From the NCBI RefSeq assembly GCF_016861975.1, contig NZ_BOMB01000001.1, forward strand, positions 124,001 through 188,000: a stretch of 64,000 nt of DNA, in the 5' to 3' direction. Both the position numbers and the translations under genes were made by a program. Position 1 is the stretch's first letter; each line of letters starts with the position of its first letter. Positions 25,835 to 34,636 of this stretch are shown piece by piece. A model generated the notes under the pieces. That model worked only from the letters and a program-made list of their open reading frames with translations. It made no database searches and was not told where the DNA came from. Source of the stretch: Actinocatenispora rupis (GTDB lineage Bacteria; Actinomycetota; Actinomycetes; Mycobacteriales; Micromonosporaceae).

Positions 25835-25903
25835 ATGGTGAATCGCGGCATCGTTCCGGGTTGGTTGCGGCTTCCGCCCGCCTGCCGGCTGACCCCCAGG
25901 TAG
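25835..25903 (+). CDS. Possible leader ORF of the SOS transcript
   Basis: ATG at 25835, about 8 nt after the predicted transcript start, opens 22 codons ending at TAG 25901-25903. There is no Shine-Dalgarno. It resembles no protein I recognise. It is listed because it is the first ORF on the SOS transcript and the leader before the next gene is unusually long. Confidence 0.2.
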   Translation: MVNRGIVPGWLRLPPACRLTPR

Positions 25904-26070
25904 GTGGGCGGGGCCGTTGCCGGCCGGTCGGCCGGACGAGGTGAGGGGAAGCATCCCGCCCGGCCGGCTGGCGCCTCCCGCTGGTTCTTCCCCTGCGGCG
26001 GTGGGCGTACGGCGACGTTGGATCGCAACTGAGCTGCCTGGCGCCACCGCAGGCGGAGGGGACGACCGAG

Positions 26071-26538
26071 ATGCCGAAGGTTCTGACGCCCGGCCAGCAG
26101 CGGGCCGACAAGCCCACCGTGCCGGCGCACGCGCTGCCGCACCGGTCGCCCCGGGAGCTGCTGGCGCTCGCCCGACACGGCCTGATCGAGGCGGCCGGCA
26201 CCCGCGCCGAGGGCCAGCGGTACGCCACGGCCCACCTCGCCGCGCTGCGCGCCGCCGCTGCCGTACTGGTCGCCCGGGCCCGACCCGTGTCGTCCCGCCG
26301 CGGCCGCCCGACCAGCGTGTGGGCGCTGCTGAGCAGCGTCGCGCCGGAGATGACCGAATGGGCCGACCGGTTCGCGGCCGGCGCCGCCAAGCGGTCCGCC
26401 GCCGAGGCCGGCATCCTGCGCGTGGTCACCCCCCGGCAGGCCGACGACCTGTGCCGCGACGCCGAACGGTTCGTCGCCGCGGTGGAGATCTCCCTCGGCC
26501 TGCCCCACCAGCCCCTGCTCACCACCAGAGCGAGCTGA
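26071..26538 (+). CDS. SAV_6107-type HEPN domain protein
   Basis: 155-residue helical protein. The segment ELLALARHGLIEAAGTRAEGQRYATAHLAALRAAAAVLVARA matches the SAV_6107 HEPN group, which in actinomycetes is regularly the first gene before imuA'/imuB/dnaE2. HEPN folds include RNases and nucleotidyl-transfer partners; the R-x4-6-H catalytic motif of RNase HEPNs is not evident, so a structural or regulatory role in the mutasome is more likely. The start has GGAGGGG upstream (26056-26062). Confidence 0.75.
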   Translation: MPKVLTPGQQRADKPTVPAHALPHRSPRELLALARHGLIEAAGTRAEGQRYATAHLAALRAAAAVLVARARPVSSRRGRPTSVWALLSSVAPEMTEWADRFAAGAAKRSAAEAGILRVVTPRQADDLCRDAERFVAAVEISLGLPHQPLLTTRAS

Positions 26539-26658
26539 CCCGACCGCCGCCGGTCCGTCACCACGGGGTACGGACCGGGCCGGCGCGGTCGGTGGATCCA
26601 CCTTCCCGAGGCGTACGCACCGTCGGGGAGGGCACAGCGCAGCGGGGGGACGACACTC

Positions 26659-28149
26659 ATGGGGGGCACAGCCGTACGGCTGGTCCGGTCGGGACGGGCG
26701 GGACGCGCCACCCGGCCGACCCGCGGCCGGGTGCGCGACAGTGACCGTACGGTCGCCGACGGACCGGTCACCGACCCCCGCCCCGCCACCTCCCGATCCC
26801 TTGCCCCGCAAGACATTCCACCCCCGCCGCTCCCGACCGCGCCGCTCCCTCCCGAGCCGCTCCCGGACATGCCGCTACCGTCCGGGTCGCTCCCTCCTGC
26901 GCCGCTTCCGGGCATGCCGCTTCCTCCCGAGCCGCTCCCGATCGCGCCGCCCCGGGACGCCAGCTCCGTACCCCCTGCGCGGGGACGGGGCGCCAGCCAC
27001 GCGCTTCCTGTGCAGGGACCTCCTTCCCGGGACACCAGCCCCGGCCGCCCAGCGCAGGGATCCCTCGGGGACGTTGGCCCGGGCGTTCCCGTGCAAGGCG
27101 TCCTGCCCGGGGATTCCAGTGCCGCGGCCCCTGCGCGGGGACCTCGTTCCCGGAGCGCCAGCCCCGTTCGCCCGGCGCAAGGGACTCTGACCAGGGATGC
27201 CGACGCGGGCACCCCGGCGCAGGGGGCCCTGCCCGAGGATTCCAGTGCCGCGGCCCCTGCGCGGGGATCGTTGGCCGTGCTGCCGGCTGGGCCCCGGCGT
27301 GGCCGCTTGGCGGAACCCGTACCGGAAGCGTCGCCGGATGCGGACGGCACGCGCGCCGTTGCGGGGTTGCGACCGGCGTACCCGGGCGGGGCCGCAACGG
27401 TGGACGGTGGCCCGGCGGACCGGGGTACCGGCCGGGGACCGGTGCCGGCGCACCTGGTGCGTTCCGGTGGGGTACGGGCGGGGTCGGCGCTGCGGGACGG
27501 CGTCGACCGGCTGCTGCCGGTACACGGGGAGTTGCGGTCGCTGCTGCCGGAGGGCGGGCTGCGGCGGGGCGCGACGGTGTCGGTGGCGGCCGCGACGGGC
27601 GGGATGTCGCTGCTGTTCGCGCTGCTGGGGGCGGCGTCGAGCGGCGGGGAGTGGTGCGCGATGGCGGGCGTACCGGAGGTGGGTGTGCTGTCGGCGGCGG
27701 AGTACGGGGTGGTGCCGGAGCGGTTCGCGCTGGTGCCGTACCCGGGGCCGGAGTGGTGGACGGTGGTGGCCGCGCTGCTGGACGGGTTCGGTCTGGTGGT
27801 GGCCCGTCCGGCCGGGCCGGTGTCGCCGGTGCTGGCGCGGCGGTTGGCGGCGCGTACCCGGCAGCGGGGTGCGGTCCTGCTGGTGCACGGCGACTGGCCC
27901 GGTGCGGACGTGGCGATGCGGTGTTCGGATCCGGTGTGGGAGGGGCTCGACGCGGGGCGGGGCCGGTTGCGGCGGCGCGCGTTGACGATCGAGGCGACGG
28001 GGCGTGGTGCGGCCGCCCGGCCCCGGTCGACCCGGGTGCTGCTGCCGTCGGGGCGGACGGGTCCGGGGTCGGTCGCGCCGCTGCCGGCCGCGGCGCCGGA
28101 GGTCACCGTTCCGGAAGGGTTCGGTGCGGCGGACGAGGCGGTGGGGTGA
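26659..28149 (+). CDS. ImuA'-like mutasome accessory protein with repetitive N-terminal extension
   Basis: 496 residues. The C-terminal 230 (from about residue 270, LVRSGGVRAGSALRDGVDRLLPVHGELRSLLPEGGLRRGATVSV) are a degenerate RecA-like fold without a working Walker A, as in actinobacterial ImuA', which links LexA-induced mutagenesis to the ImuB/DnaE2 polymerase. The N-terminal 265 residues are disordered and repetitive: eight P-L-P-x-x units, then eight 12-14 residue units with P-A-Q/R-G. The ATG at 26659 follows GGGGGGA. Family members usually lack this extension, so an internal start cannot be excluded. ImuB starts 2 nt after the stop. Confidence 0.75.
   Translation: MGGTAVRLVRSGRAGRATRPTRGRVRDSDRTVADGPVTDPRPATSRSLAPQDIPPPPLPTAPLPPEPLPDMPLPSGSLPPAPLPGMPLPPEPLPIAPPRDASSVPPARGRGASHALPVQGPPSRDTSPGRPAQGSLGDVGPGVPVQGVLPGDSSAAAPARGPRSRSASPVRPAQGTLTRDADAGTPAQGALPEDSSAAAPARGSLAVLPAGPRRGRLAEPVPEASPDADGTRAVAGLRPAYPGGAATVDGGPADRGTGRGPVPAHLVRSGGVRAGSALRDGVDRLLPVHGELRSLLPEGGLRRGATVSVAAATGGMSLLFALLGAASSGGEWCAMAGVPEVGVLSAAEYGVVPERFALVPYPGPEWWTVVAALLDGFGLVVARPAGPVSPVLARRLAARTRQRGAVLLVHGDWPGADVAMRCSDPVWEGLDAGRGRLRRRALTIEATGRGAAARPRSTRVLLPSGRTGPGSVAPLPAAAPEVTVPEGFGAADEAVG
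26827..26946 (+). repeat. 15-nt minisatellite in the ImuA' gene
   Basis: Eight in-frame 15-nt units of the form CCGCTCCCNNNNNNG, coding for P-L-P-T-A, P-L-P-P-E, P-L-P-D-M, P-L-P-S-G, S-L-P-P-A, P-L-P-G-M, P-L-P-P-E and P-L-P-I-A. Third positions include T and A more often than in nearby genes. Confidence 0.85.
26956..27273 (+). repeat. About 42-nt minisatellite in the ImuA' gene
   Basis: Eight degenerate units of 36-42 nt encode a consensus like D-S-S-x-x-x-P-A-Q-G-x-L-P-x. A 30-bp stretch is identical at 27112-27141 and 27238-27267, exactly three 42-nt units apart, indicating recent duplication or conversion. Confidence 0.8.
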
Positions 28150-28150
28150 C

Positions 28151-29695
28151 GTGGATCCGGTGCGCACCCTGGTGGTCTGGTGCCCGGACTGGCCGGTCAC
28201 GGCGGCGGTCCGGGACGCCGACGGCGAGCTGCCCGAACATCTGCCGATCGCCGTTCTCGACGCCGGCACGGTGTACGCGTGCTCCGAGCCGGCGCGCGCC
28301 GAGGGGGTACGACGCGGGCAGCGGCGCCGGGACGCGCAGGCCGCCTGCCCCGAGCTGGTCGTCGTGCCGTACGACCCGGTCCGGGACGTGCGGGTGTTCG
28401 ATCCGGTGGTGGACGCGGTGGCCGACGTCGCGGCCGGGGTGGAGGTGCTGCGGCCGGGTGTCTGCGCGACGGCCGCGCGCGGCCCGGCGGGGCATGTGGG
28501 TGGCGAGGCCGCGGCGGCGGAGCGGATCGTGGACCGGATCGCCGAGTCGTGCGCGGTGGAGGCGCAGGTGGGCGTGGCGGACGGGATGTTCGGTGCGGTG
28601 CTCGCCGCGCGCGCCGGCGTCCTGGTCGAGCCGGGGCGTACGCCGGCGTTCCTGGCGGGGTTGGACGTCCGGGTGCTGGGCCGTCCGGAGCTGGTGGGTC
28701 TGTTGCGCCGGCTCGGCATCCGTACGCTCGGCGCGTTCGCGGCGCTGCCGCCGGGTGACGTGCTGGCCCGGTTCGGGTTCGACGCGGCGCTGGCGCACCG
28801 GCTGGCCGGCGGCCTGGACGAGCGGCTGCTGGCGCCGCGTTCGCTGCCGCCCGACCTGACCGTGTCCGCGGAGTACGATCCGCCGGTCGAGCGGGTGGAC
28901 ACGGCCGCGTTCACCGCCCGGACGTTGGCCGAGGAGCTGCACGAGCTGCTGCTGCGGCACGCGACGGGCTGCACCCGGTTGACCATCACGGCGGTCACCG
29001 GGCACGCCGAGGAGCTGACCCGCACCTGGCGGCACGACGGGGTGCTCGGCCCGGCCGAGGTCGCCGACCGGGTGCGCTGGCAGTTGGAGGGCTGGCTGAC
29101 CGGCGCGCGCCGGCCCACCGCCGGGATCCAGACGCTCCGGCTGGTACCGGAGGGTCTGGTGGCGCACGCCGGGTTCCAGCGCCGGCTGTGGGGCGACACC
29201 GGGGAGGACGCCGACCGGGCGCACCGGTCGATGACCCGGGTACAGGGGCTGCTGGGCCCGGAGCAGGTGTTCACCGCCGTGCCGAGCGGTGGCCGTACCG
29301 AGGGGGACCGGATCCGGCCGGTGCCGTGGGGTGACGAGCGGATCCCGACGCTGCCGGTCGACGCGCCGTGGCCGGGGCATCTGCCGGTGCCGGTCCCGGT
29401 GCCGGTCGCGGCGGCGGCCCCGCCCGTCCACGCCGTGGTACGTGCCGCGGACGGTGCCGCCGTCGGCGTCACGGGCCGCCACGAGATCACCGCGCCGCCC
29501 GCGACCGTCGCCACCGGTACGGCCGCGCCGGTGGAGGTCGTGCGCTGGGCCGGGCCGTGGCCGGTGGAGGAGCGCTGGTGGAGCGCGGGGGAGTCGCGCC
29601 GGCTGGCCCGGATCCAGGTGGTGCTCGCCGACACGCGCACCCTGCTGCTCGCCCTGGAGGCGGGCCACTGGCGGGTGGAGGCGACCTATGACTGA
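28151..29695 (+). CDS. imuB: ImuB, Y-family polymerase-like mutasome scaffold
   Basis: 514 residues of the Y-family polymerase fold. The catalytic aspartates of active Y polymerases are missing: where DinB has HVDMDAFFA this protein has VVWCPDWPVTA. This is the hallmark of ImuB, which serves as adaptor between beta clamp, ImuA' and DnaE2. A clamp-binding motif QRRLWG starts at Q343, matching the Q-x-x-L-W-G pattern known for ImuB. Start GTG 28151 lies 2 nt after the upstream stop. Confidence 0.92.
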   Translation: MDPVRTLVVWCPDWPVTAAVRDADGELPEHLPIAVLDAGTVYACSEPARAEGVRRGQRRRDAQAACPELVVVPYDPVRDVRVFDPVVDAVADVAAGVEVLRPGVCATAARGPAGHVGGEAAAAERIVDRIAESCAVEAQVGVADGMFGAVLAARAGVLVEPGRTPAFLAGLDVRVLGRPELVGLLRRLGIRTLGAFAALPPGDVLARFGFDAALAHRLAGGLDERLLAPRSLPPDLTVSAEYDPPVERVDTAAFTARTLAEELHELLLRHATGCTRLTITAVTGHAEELTRTWRHDGVLGPAEVADRVRWQLEGWLTGARRPTAGIQTLRLVPEGLVAHAGFQRRLWGDTGEDADRAHRSMTRVQGLLGPEQVFTAVPSGGRTEGDRIRPVPWGDERIPTLPVDAPWPGHLPVPVPVPVAAAAPPVHAVVRAADGAAVGVTGRHEITAPPATVATGTAAPVEVVRWAGPWPVEERWWSAGESRRLARIQVVLADTRTLLLALEAGHWRVEATYD

Positions 29696-29716
29696 CGTAC
29701 CGGGGGGAGGCCGCTG

Positions 29717-32700
29717 ATGGGGTGGAACAATCCGCCGGTGCCGTGGTCGGAGTACCACCGGCACCTGTCCGGCCGTCCGCTCCCACCCGATCCCGACCAC
29801 CCGGATCCCGTGGTACGACACGGGATGCGGGCGGTGCCGCCGCCGTCGGCGTCGAACAGTCCACAGTGGACTCCGCCGGCGGACCGCGTGCCGTACGCGG
29901 AGCTGCACTGCCACACCAACTTCAGCTTCCTGGACGGGGCGAGTACTCCGGGGGAACTGGTGGAGCAGGCGGCGGGGCTGGGGCTGGCCGGGCTCGCGGT
30001 GACCGACCACGACGGGTTCTACGGGGTGGTCGAGTTCGCGGAGGCGGCCGGCGAGGTGGCGCTGCCGACGGTGTTCGGGGCGGAGCTGACGCTGGATCTG
30101 GCGCCGGGCCCGTCCTCGCGCGGTGCCGTACCGCGGCCGGATCCGGTGGGGCGGCACCTGGTGGTGCTGGCCCGCGGCGCCGAGGGGTACGCGCGCCTCG
30201 CGTCCGCGATCAGCGAGGCGCACCTGCGCGGCGGCCGGAAGGGCAACCCGGTGTACGACATGGCCGAGCTGTCCCGGCTGGGCCGCGGGCACTGGTGGGT
30301 GCTGACCGGGTGCCGGAAGGGCGCGGTGCCGGCGGCGCTGGCCGCGGGCGGGCCGGACGCGGCGGCCCGGGAGCTGGCGACGCTGGTCGAGCTGTTCGGC
30401 GAGCACGTCGCGGTGGAGCTGACCGACCACGACCAGCCGGACGACGACGAGCGCAACGACGAGCTGGCGGCGCTGGCGGCGCGGGCCGGGCTGCCGGTGG
30501 TGGCGACGAACAACGTGCACTACCACCAGCCGGCGCGGCGGCGGCTGGCGACGGCGCTGGCGGCGGTACGGGCGCGCAGCTCGCTGGACGAGCTGGCCGG
30601 CTGGCTGCCCGCGGCGGGCTCCGCGTACCTGCGGTCGGGTGCGGAGATGGCCGCCCGGTTCGGGGCGTACCCGGGGGCGGTGGAGTCCACTGTGGACATT
30701 GCCGGGGACTGCGCGTTCGACCTGCGGCTGGTGGCACCGCGGCTGCCGGACTTCGACCTGCCCCCGGAGTACGACACGGAGCTGTCGTACCTGCGCGCCC
30801 TCACGTACGCGGGGGCCGCCACGCGGTACGGCACGCGCGCGGACAACCCGCAGGCGTACCAACAGATCGAGCACGAGCTGGAGATCATCGGCCGGCTGGG
30901 CTTCCCGGGATACTTCCTGGTCGTGTGGGACATCGTCCGGTTCTGCACCGAGCACGGGATCCTGTGCCAGGGCAGGGGGTCGGCGGCCAACTCGGCGGTC
31001 TGCTTCGCGCTCGGCATCACCAACGCCGACCCGGTCTTCCACACGCTGCTGTTCGAGCGGTTCCTGGCGCCGGAGCGCGACGGGCCGCCGGACATCGACG
31101 TGGACATCCAGTCGGACCGCCGCGAGGAGGTCATCCAGTACGTGTACGACAAGCACGGCCGGCGGCACGCCGCGCAGGTCGCCAACGTCATCTCGTACCG
31201 GCCGCGGTCGGCGGTGCGCGACATGGCCCGCGCCCTCGGATACTCGCCGGGCCAGCAGGACGCGTGGAGCAAGCAGCTCGACGGCTGGTCGGCGTCGGTC
31301 GCCGACGCGGAGGGCGTACCGGAGCAGGTGGCGGAGCTGGCCGGCGCGGTCCAGGACTTCCCGCGCCACCTGGGCATCCACTCCGGCGGGATGGTGATCT
31401 GCGAGCGGCCGGTGAGCGAGGTCTGCCCGGTCGAGCACGCCCGGATGCCGGGCCGCACGGTGCTCCAGTGGGACAAGGAGGGCTGCGCGTCGGTCGGGCT
31501 GGTCAAGTTCGACCTGCTGGGGCTGGGGATGCTGACCGCGCTGAGCGGCGCGCTGCGGATGGTCGCCGACCACCACGGCCGGCAGTACACGCTGGACACG
31601 TTGCCGAAGGCGGACGAGGAGGTCTACGCGATGCTGCGGCGGGCCGACTCGGTGGGCGTGTTCCAGGTGGAGAGCCGGGCGCAGATGGCCACCCTGCCCC
31701 GGCTCAAGCCCAAGGAGTTCTACGACCTGGTCGTGGAGGTGGCGCTGATCCGGCCGGGGCCGATCCAGGGCGGCTCGGTGCACCCGTACATCGAGCGGGC
31801 GAACGGGCGGGAACGGGCCGACATCCCGCACCCGTCGATGGTCAACGCGCTGGGCAAGACGCTCGGCGTACCGCTGTTCCAGGAGCAGCTCATGCAGCTC
31901 GCCATCGACGTGGCCGGGTTCACCGGCGCGGAGGCCGACCAGCTGCGCCGGGCGATGGGCGCGAAGCGGTCCACCCGCCGGATGGCCGAACTGCGCGACC
32001 GGCTGTACGCGGGGATGCGGGCCAACGGCATCACCGGCGCGCTCGCCGACGACATCTTCGCCAAGCTGTCCGCGTTCGCCAGCTTCGGCTTCCCGGAGAG
32101 CCACGCGATCAGCTTCGCCTACCTGGTGTACGCCAGCTCCTACCTCAAGCGGTACTACCCGGCCGCGTTCTGCGCCGCCCTGCTCAACGCGCAGCCGATG
32201 GGGTTCTACTCGCCGCAGACCCTCGTCGCCGACGCCCGCCGGCACGGCGTCACGGTGCTGCGCCCCGACATCAACCGGTCCGCCGCCGACGCCGTACTGG
32301 AGGGGCGGGCGGGTGCGCCCGGTGCCGCCCGGGAGGCGCCGCCGGACCGCTGGGGCGCACCCGGTCCCGCCGTACGGCTGGGGTTGTCCGGTGTCCGGCT
32401 CGTCGGCGACGACCTGGCGGAACGGATCGTGGCCGCGCGCGAGGAGGGCGGCCCGTACCGGGACCTGCCGGATCTGGCGCGCCGGGCGGAGCTGACCGCG
32501 GCGCCGCTGGAGGCGCTGGCCACGGCCGGCGCGTTCGACTCGCTGGGGTTGACCCGGCGGCAGGCGCTGTGGGCGGCGGGCGCCGCGGCGACCGAACGCG
32601 TCGACCGGATCCCCGGTACCGGCAGCGGTGCCCGCGCGCCGACCCTGCCCGGGATGGACGCGGTGGAGCGGATCGCCGCGGACGTCTGGGCGGTCGGCCT

Positions 32701-33067
32701 GTCCACGGACAGCCACGCCGCCGAGTTCGCCCGGGATCGGCTCGACGCGGCGGGCGCGGTCCGGATCGCGGAGCTGGCCCGGCACGACGACGGGGACCGG
32801 GTGCTGGTCGGCGGCGTGGTGACGCACCGGCAGCGGCCGGCGACCGCGGGCGGCATCACGTTCGTCAACCTGGAGGACGAGACCGGGATGCTCAACGTGA
32901 TCTGTACGGCCGGGGTGTGGCAGCGGCACCGCCGCGCCGCCCGCACGTCGGCGGCGCTGCTGGTCCGCGGCCGGCTGGAACGCGCCGACGGGGTCACGAA
33001 CCTTGTCGCGCAACGGATCGAGCCGCTGACCCTCGCCGTCCGCACCGCCTCCCGCGACTTCCGGTGA
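29717..33067 (+). CDS. dnaE2: Error-prone DNA polymerase DnaE2
   Basis: 1116-residue C-family polymerase for damage-induced translesion synthesis. The N-terminal PHP domain begins with AELHCHTNFSFLDGAS (H64), and catalytic aspartates lie in PDIDVDI (D459, D461, D463). The helix-hairpin-helix and OB regions follow (GGVVTHRQRPATAGGITFVNLEDETGMLNVI near residue 1035). The length matches DnaE2 rather than replicative DnaE1. The ATG at 29717 follows GGGGAGG. It is the last gene of the SOS operon, 21 nt after imuB, and converges with the next gene with only 8 bp between stops. Confidence 0.95.
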   Translation: MGWNNPPVPWSEYHRHLSGRPLPPDPDHPDPVVRHGMRAVPPPSASNSPQWTPPADRVPYAELHCHTNFSFLDGASTPGELVEQAAGLGLAGLAVTDHDGFYGVVEFAEAAGEVALPTVFGAELTLDLAPGPSSRGAVPRPDPVGRHLVVLARGAEGYARLASAISEAHLRGGRKGNPVYDMAELSRLGRGHWWVLTGCRKGAVPAALAAGGPDAAARELATLVELFGEHVAVELTDHDQPDDDERNDELAALAARAGLPVVATNNVHYHQPARRRLATALAAVRARSSLDELAGWLPAAGSAYLRSGAEMAARFGAYPGAVESTVDIAGDCAFDLRLVAPRLPDFDLPPEYDTELSYLRALTYAGAATRYGTRADNPQAYQQIEHELEIIGRLGFPGYFLVVWDIVRFCTEHGILCQGRGSAANSAVCFALGITNADPVFHTLLFERFLAPERDGPPDIDVDIQSDRREEVIQYVYDKHGRRHAAQVANVISYRPRSAVRDMARALGYSPGQQDAWSKQLDGWSASVADAEGVPEQVAELAGAVQDFPRHLGIHSGGMVICERPVSEVCPVEHARMPGRTVLQWDKEGCASVGLVKFDLLGLGMLTALSGALRMVADHHGRQYTLDTLPKADEEVYAMLRRADSVGVFQVESRAQMATLPRLKPKEFYDLVVEVALIRPGPIQGGSVHPYIERANGRERADIPHPSMVNALGKTLGVPLFQEQLMQLAIDVAGFTGAEADQLRRAMGAKRSTRRMAELRDRLYAGMRANGITGALADDIFAKLSAFASFGFPESHAISFAYLVYASSYLKRYYPAAFCAALLNAQPMGFYSPQTLVADARRHGVTVLRPDINRSAADAVLEGRAGAPGAAREAPPDRWGAPGPAVRLGLSGVRLVGDDLAERIVAAREEGGPYRDLPDLARRAELTAAPLEALATAGAFDSLGLTRRQALWAAGAAATERVDRIPGTGSGARAPTLPGMDAVERIAADVWAVGLSTDSHAAEFARDRLDAAGAVRIAELARHDDGDRVLVGGVVTHRQRPATAGGITFVNLEDETGMLNVICTAGVWQRHRRAARTSAALLVRGRLERADGVTNLVAQRIEPLTLAVRTASRDFR

Positions 33068-33075
33068 CGCCGGGG

Positions 33076-34386
33076 TCAGGGCCGGGCGGTGAGGCGCAGC
33101 CGCAACTCCGTCGGGGTCAGCAGGGTGCTGAACCGGGGGACCACCGGCCGCGGCCGGGTGGTCAGCTCGTAGTCCCGGGCGATCACCGCGACGATCAGCG
33201 TCAGTTGCAGCATCGCCAGCCGGGCGCCGAGCAACCCGCCCGACGTACGGCCGCCGGTGGCGCGCCGGTGCGGCACGCCCCCGAACGGCAGGTACGCGTG
33301 GCCGTGCGTACCCGGGCCGAGGAAACGCTCGGGGGAGAACGTGTCGGGGTCGTCCCAGCGCCGCGGATCCCGGTGGATCAGGTACGGGCTGACGAGGACC
33401 TGCTCGCCCGGCCGCAGCCGCCACCCGTCGAGTACGACGGAGGTGGCGACCTGCCGGGACAGCAACCAGGTCGGCGGGTACAGCCGGAGCACCTCGCGCA
33501 CCGTCGCCGCCGTGTACCGCAGCCGGTCGGGGTCGGCGCCCGCGACGGCCCGGTCCAGCCCCTCCACCGCCTCGGCCCGGATCCGCTCGTACGTCTCGGG
33601 GTGCTCGGCGACGGTGGCGAGCAACCAGCACAACGCCACACCCGGTACGGCGTGCAGGCCGGCGAGCGTGGTGACCAGCGCCCGGGTCGCGCTGCCCCGC
33701 CCGGCGCCCTCGGCGAGCACCTGGTCGAGCAGGTCGCCGGGGCCGTCCGGGGCGGGCGCGTCGAGCCGCGCGGTCACCGCCGCGGTCAGCCGGCCGGACA
33801 GCGCCCGGTCCGCGGCCCGCAGCCGTCGGCGGCGCGGATCCGGCACCCAGCGGGGCAGCCGGGCGCCCGAGTCGAGGACCGCGAGCAGCGCGAGCGCCGA
33901 CTCGCCGATCGCGTCGGCCAGGTCGGGGTCGGGCCCCGCCGGCCGGCCGAGGCAGAAGTCGGCGACCGCGGCCGCGGACAGCCGTTGCAGCGCCGACACG
34001 CCCGGCAGGATGCGGCCGGCGAGCGCCCCGAGCAGCGCCGGCAGCGCGGCGGTGAACCGTTCCGCGTGCCCGGTGAACAGCGCCGCGGACGGCCCCCGGT
34101 CGACCACGTCACCCGCGGCGGGCCAGTCGACCAGCCCGGCCGTCGGTCGCGCCCCGGCCAGCAGCGTGCCCTCCGCCCGGAACTCCTCACCGTCGTCGGT
34201 CAGTACCCGGCGGGCGAGGTCCGGGTCGCACACCGCGACCGCGGTGGCGTCCAGCCGGAACACGTCGCCGTACTGCCGCTGGCACCGACGCAGGAACCCG
34301 ATCCGGTCGCGCCGGTACGCCGGCTCGTTGCCGGCCAACGCGCTGCCGCGCGGCCCCGGCAGGGCCCTCGTCGTCGCCACGGCCAC
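33076..34386 (-). CDS. Cytochrome P450 homologue lacking the haem cysteine
   Basis: 436 residues with P450 landmarks: ExxR in VREVLRLYPPTWLLSR, the PERF motif in DTFSPERFLGPG, and the final beta region. The haem-binding loop, normally FGxGxRxCxG, reads YLPFGGVPHRRATGG then RTSGGLLGARLAMLQ, with no cysteine anywhere in the last 150 residues and an apparent insertion. Without the thiolate ligand it cannot be a normal P450. Cysteine-less P450 homologues such as EryCII and DesVIII activate glycosyltransferases; others are decayed. The GTG at 34386 has GGAGG 8 nt upstream; ATG 34401 is the alternative. Divergent from a kinase gene. Confidence 0.8.
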   Translation of the reverse strand: MAVATTRALPGPRGSALAGNEPAYRRDRIGFLRRCQRQYGDVFRLDATAVAVCDPDLARRVLTDDGEEFRAEGTLLAGARPTAGLVDWPAAGDVVDRGPSAALFTGHAERFTAALPALLGALAGRILPGVSALQRLSAAAVADFCLGRPAGPDPDLADAIGESALALLAVLDSGARLPRWVPDPRRRRLRAADRALSGRLTAAVTARLDAPAPDGPGDLLDQVLAEGAGRGSATRALVTTLAGLHAVPGVALCWLLATVAEHPETYERIRAEAVEGLDRAVAGADPDRLRYTAATVREVLRLYPPTWLLSRQVATSVVLDGWRLRPGEQVLVSPYLIHRDPRRWDDPDTFSPERFLGPGTHGHAYLPFGGVPHRRATGGRTSGGLLGARLAMLQLTLIVAVIARDYELTTRPRPVVPRFSTLLTPTELRLRLTARP

Positions 34387-34522
34387 CCCCTTCGCCTCCA
34401 TCCGCGCCGGATTCCGCCGTCGCCGTCGTCGTGCCCGGCGGCGACGCGCCCCACGCGCCACCGGATCGTCTCCGGCGTACCTCCGTGCGAGGAGATGCCC
34501 CTTCGTACCGAGATCTCGCCGC

Positions 34523-34582
34523 ACAGTCAATCCGTGGCCGGCCGTCCCCGCCACAATCGATCCGTGGCCGGGCGTCCCCGGA
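34523..34582. repeat. 30-bp tandem duplication
   Basis: Two adjacent 30-bp units (34523-34552 and 34553-34582) differ at five positions; both contain ATCCGTGGCCGG. They lie between the divergent P450-like and kinase genes and may influence their promoters. Confidence 0.7.
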
Positions 34583-34636
34583 ACAACGCGTACAAACCGG
34601 TTGGGTCGCGGCGGCCGTACCCGGAGGATCGGTGCC

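Larger units (their letters stand above)
25660..26070. other. Control region of the mutasome operon
   Basis: About 410 bp without an established gene. It holds a 17-bp perfect inverted repeat GACCGTT-CCG-AACGGTC (25682-25698), the LexA-controlled promoter (25792-25823), a possible 22-codon ORF (25835-25903), and a leader of about 170 further bases rich in GC hairpins. Confidence 0.6.

Noticed and set aside
25519-25944. Short reading frame starting inside MITE copy 2
   Set aside because: The equivalent frame in copy 1 diverges after the shared repeat and has no ribosome binding site. It is a by-product of the repeat.
26659-27460. The repetitive N-terminal region of the ImuA' gene as a CRISPR-like array
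   Set aside because: Units are in-frame, 15 or 36-42 nt, contiguous without unique spacers, and coding. It is a minisatellite, not a CRISPR.
28103-33631. 1842-codon open frame on the minus strand opposite imuB and dnaE2
   Set aside because: It is the complement of conserved mutasome genes. Its translation is His/Arg/Pro-rich low-complexity without motifs, a typical shadow frame of GC-rich DNA.
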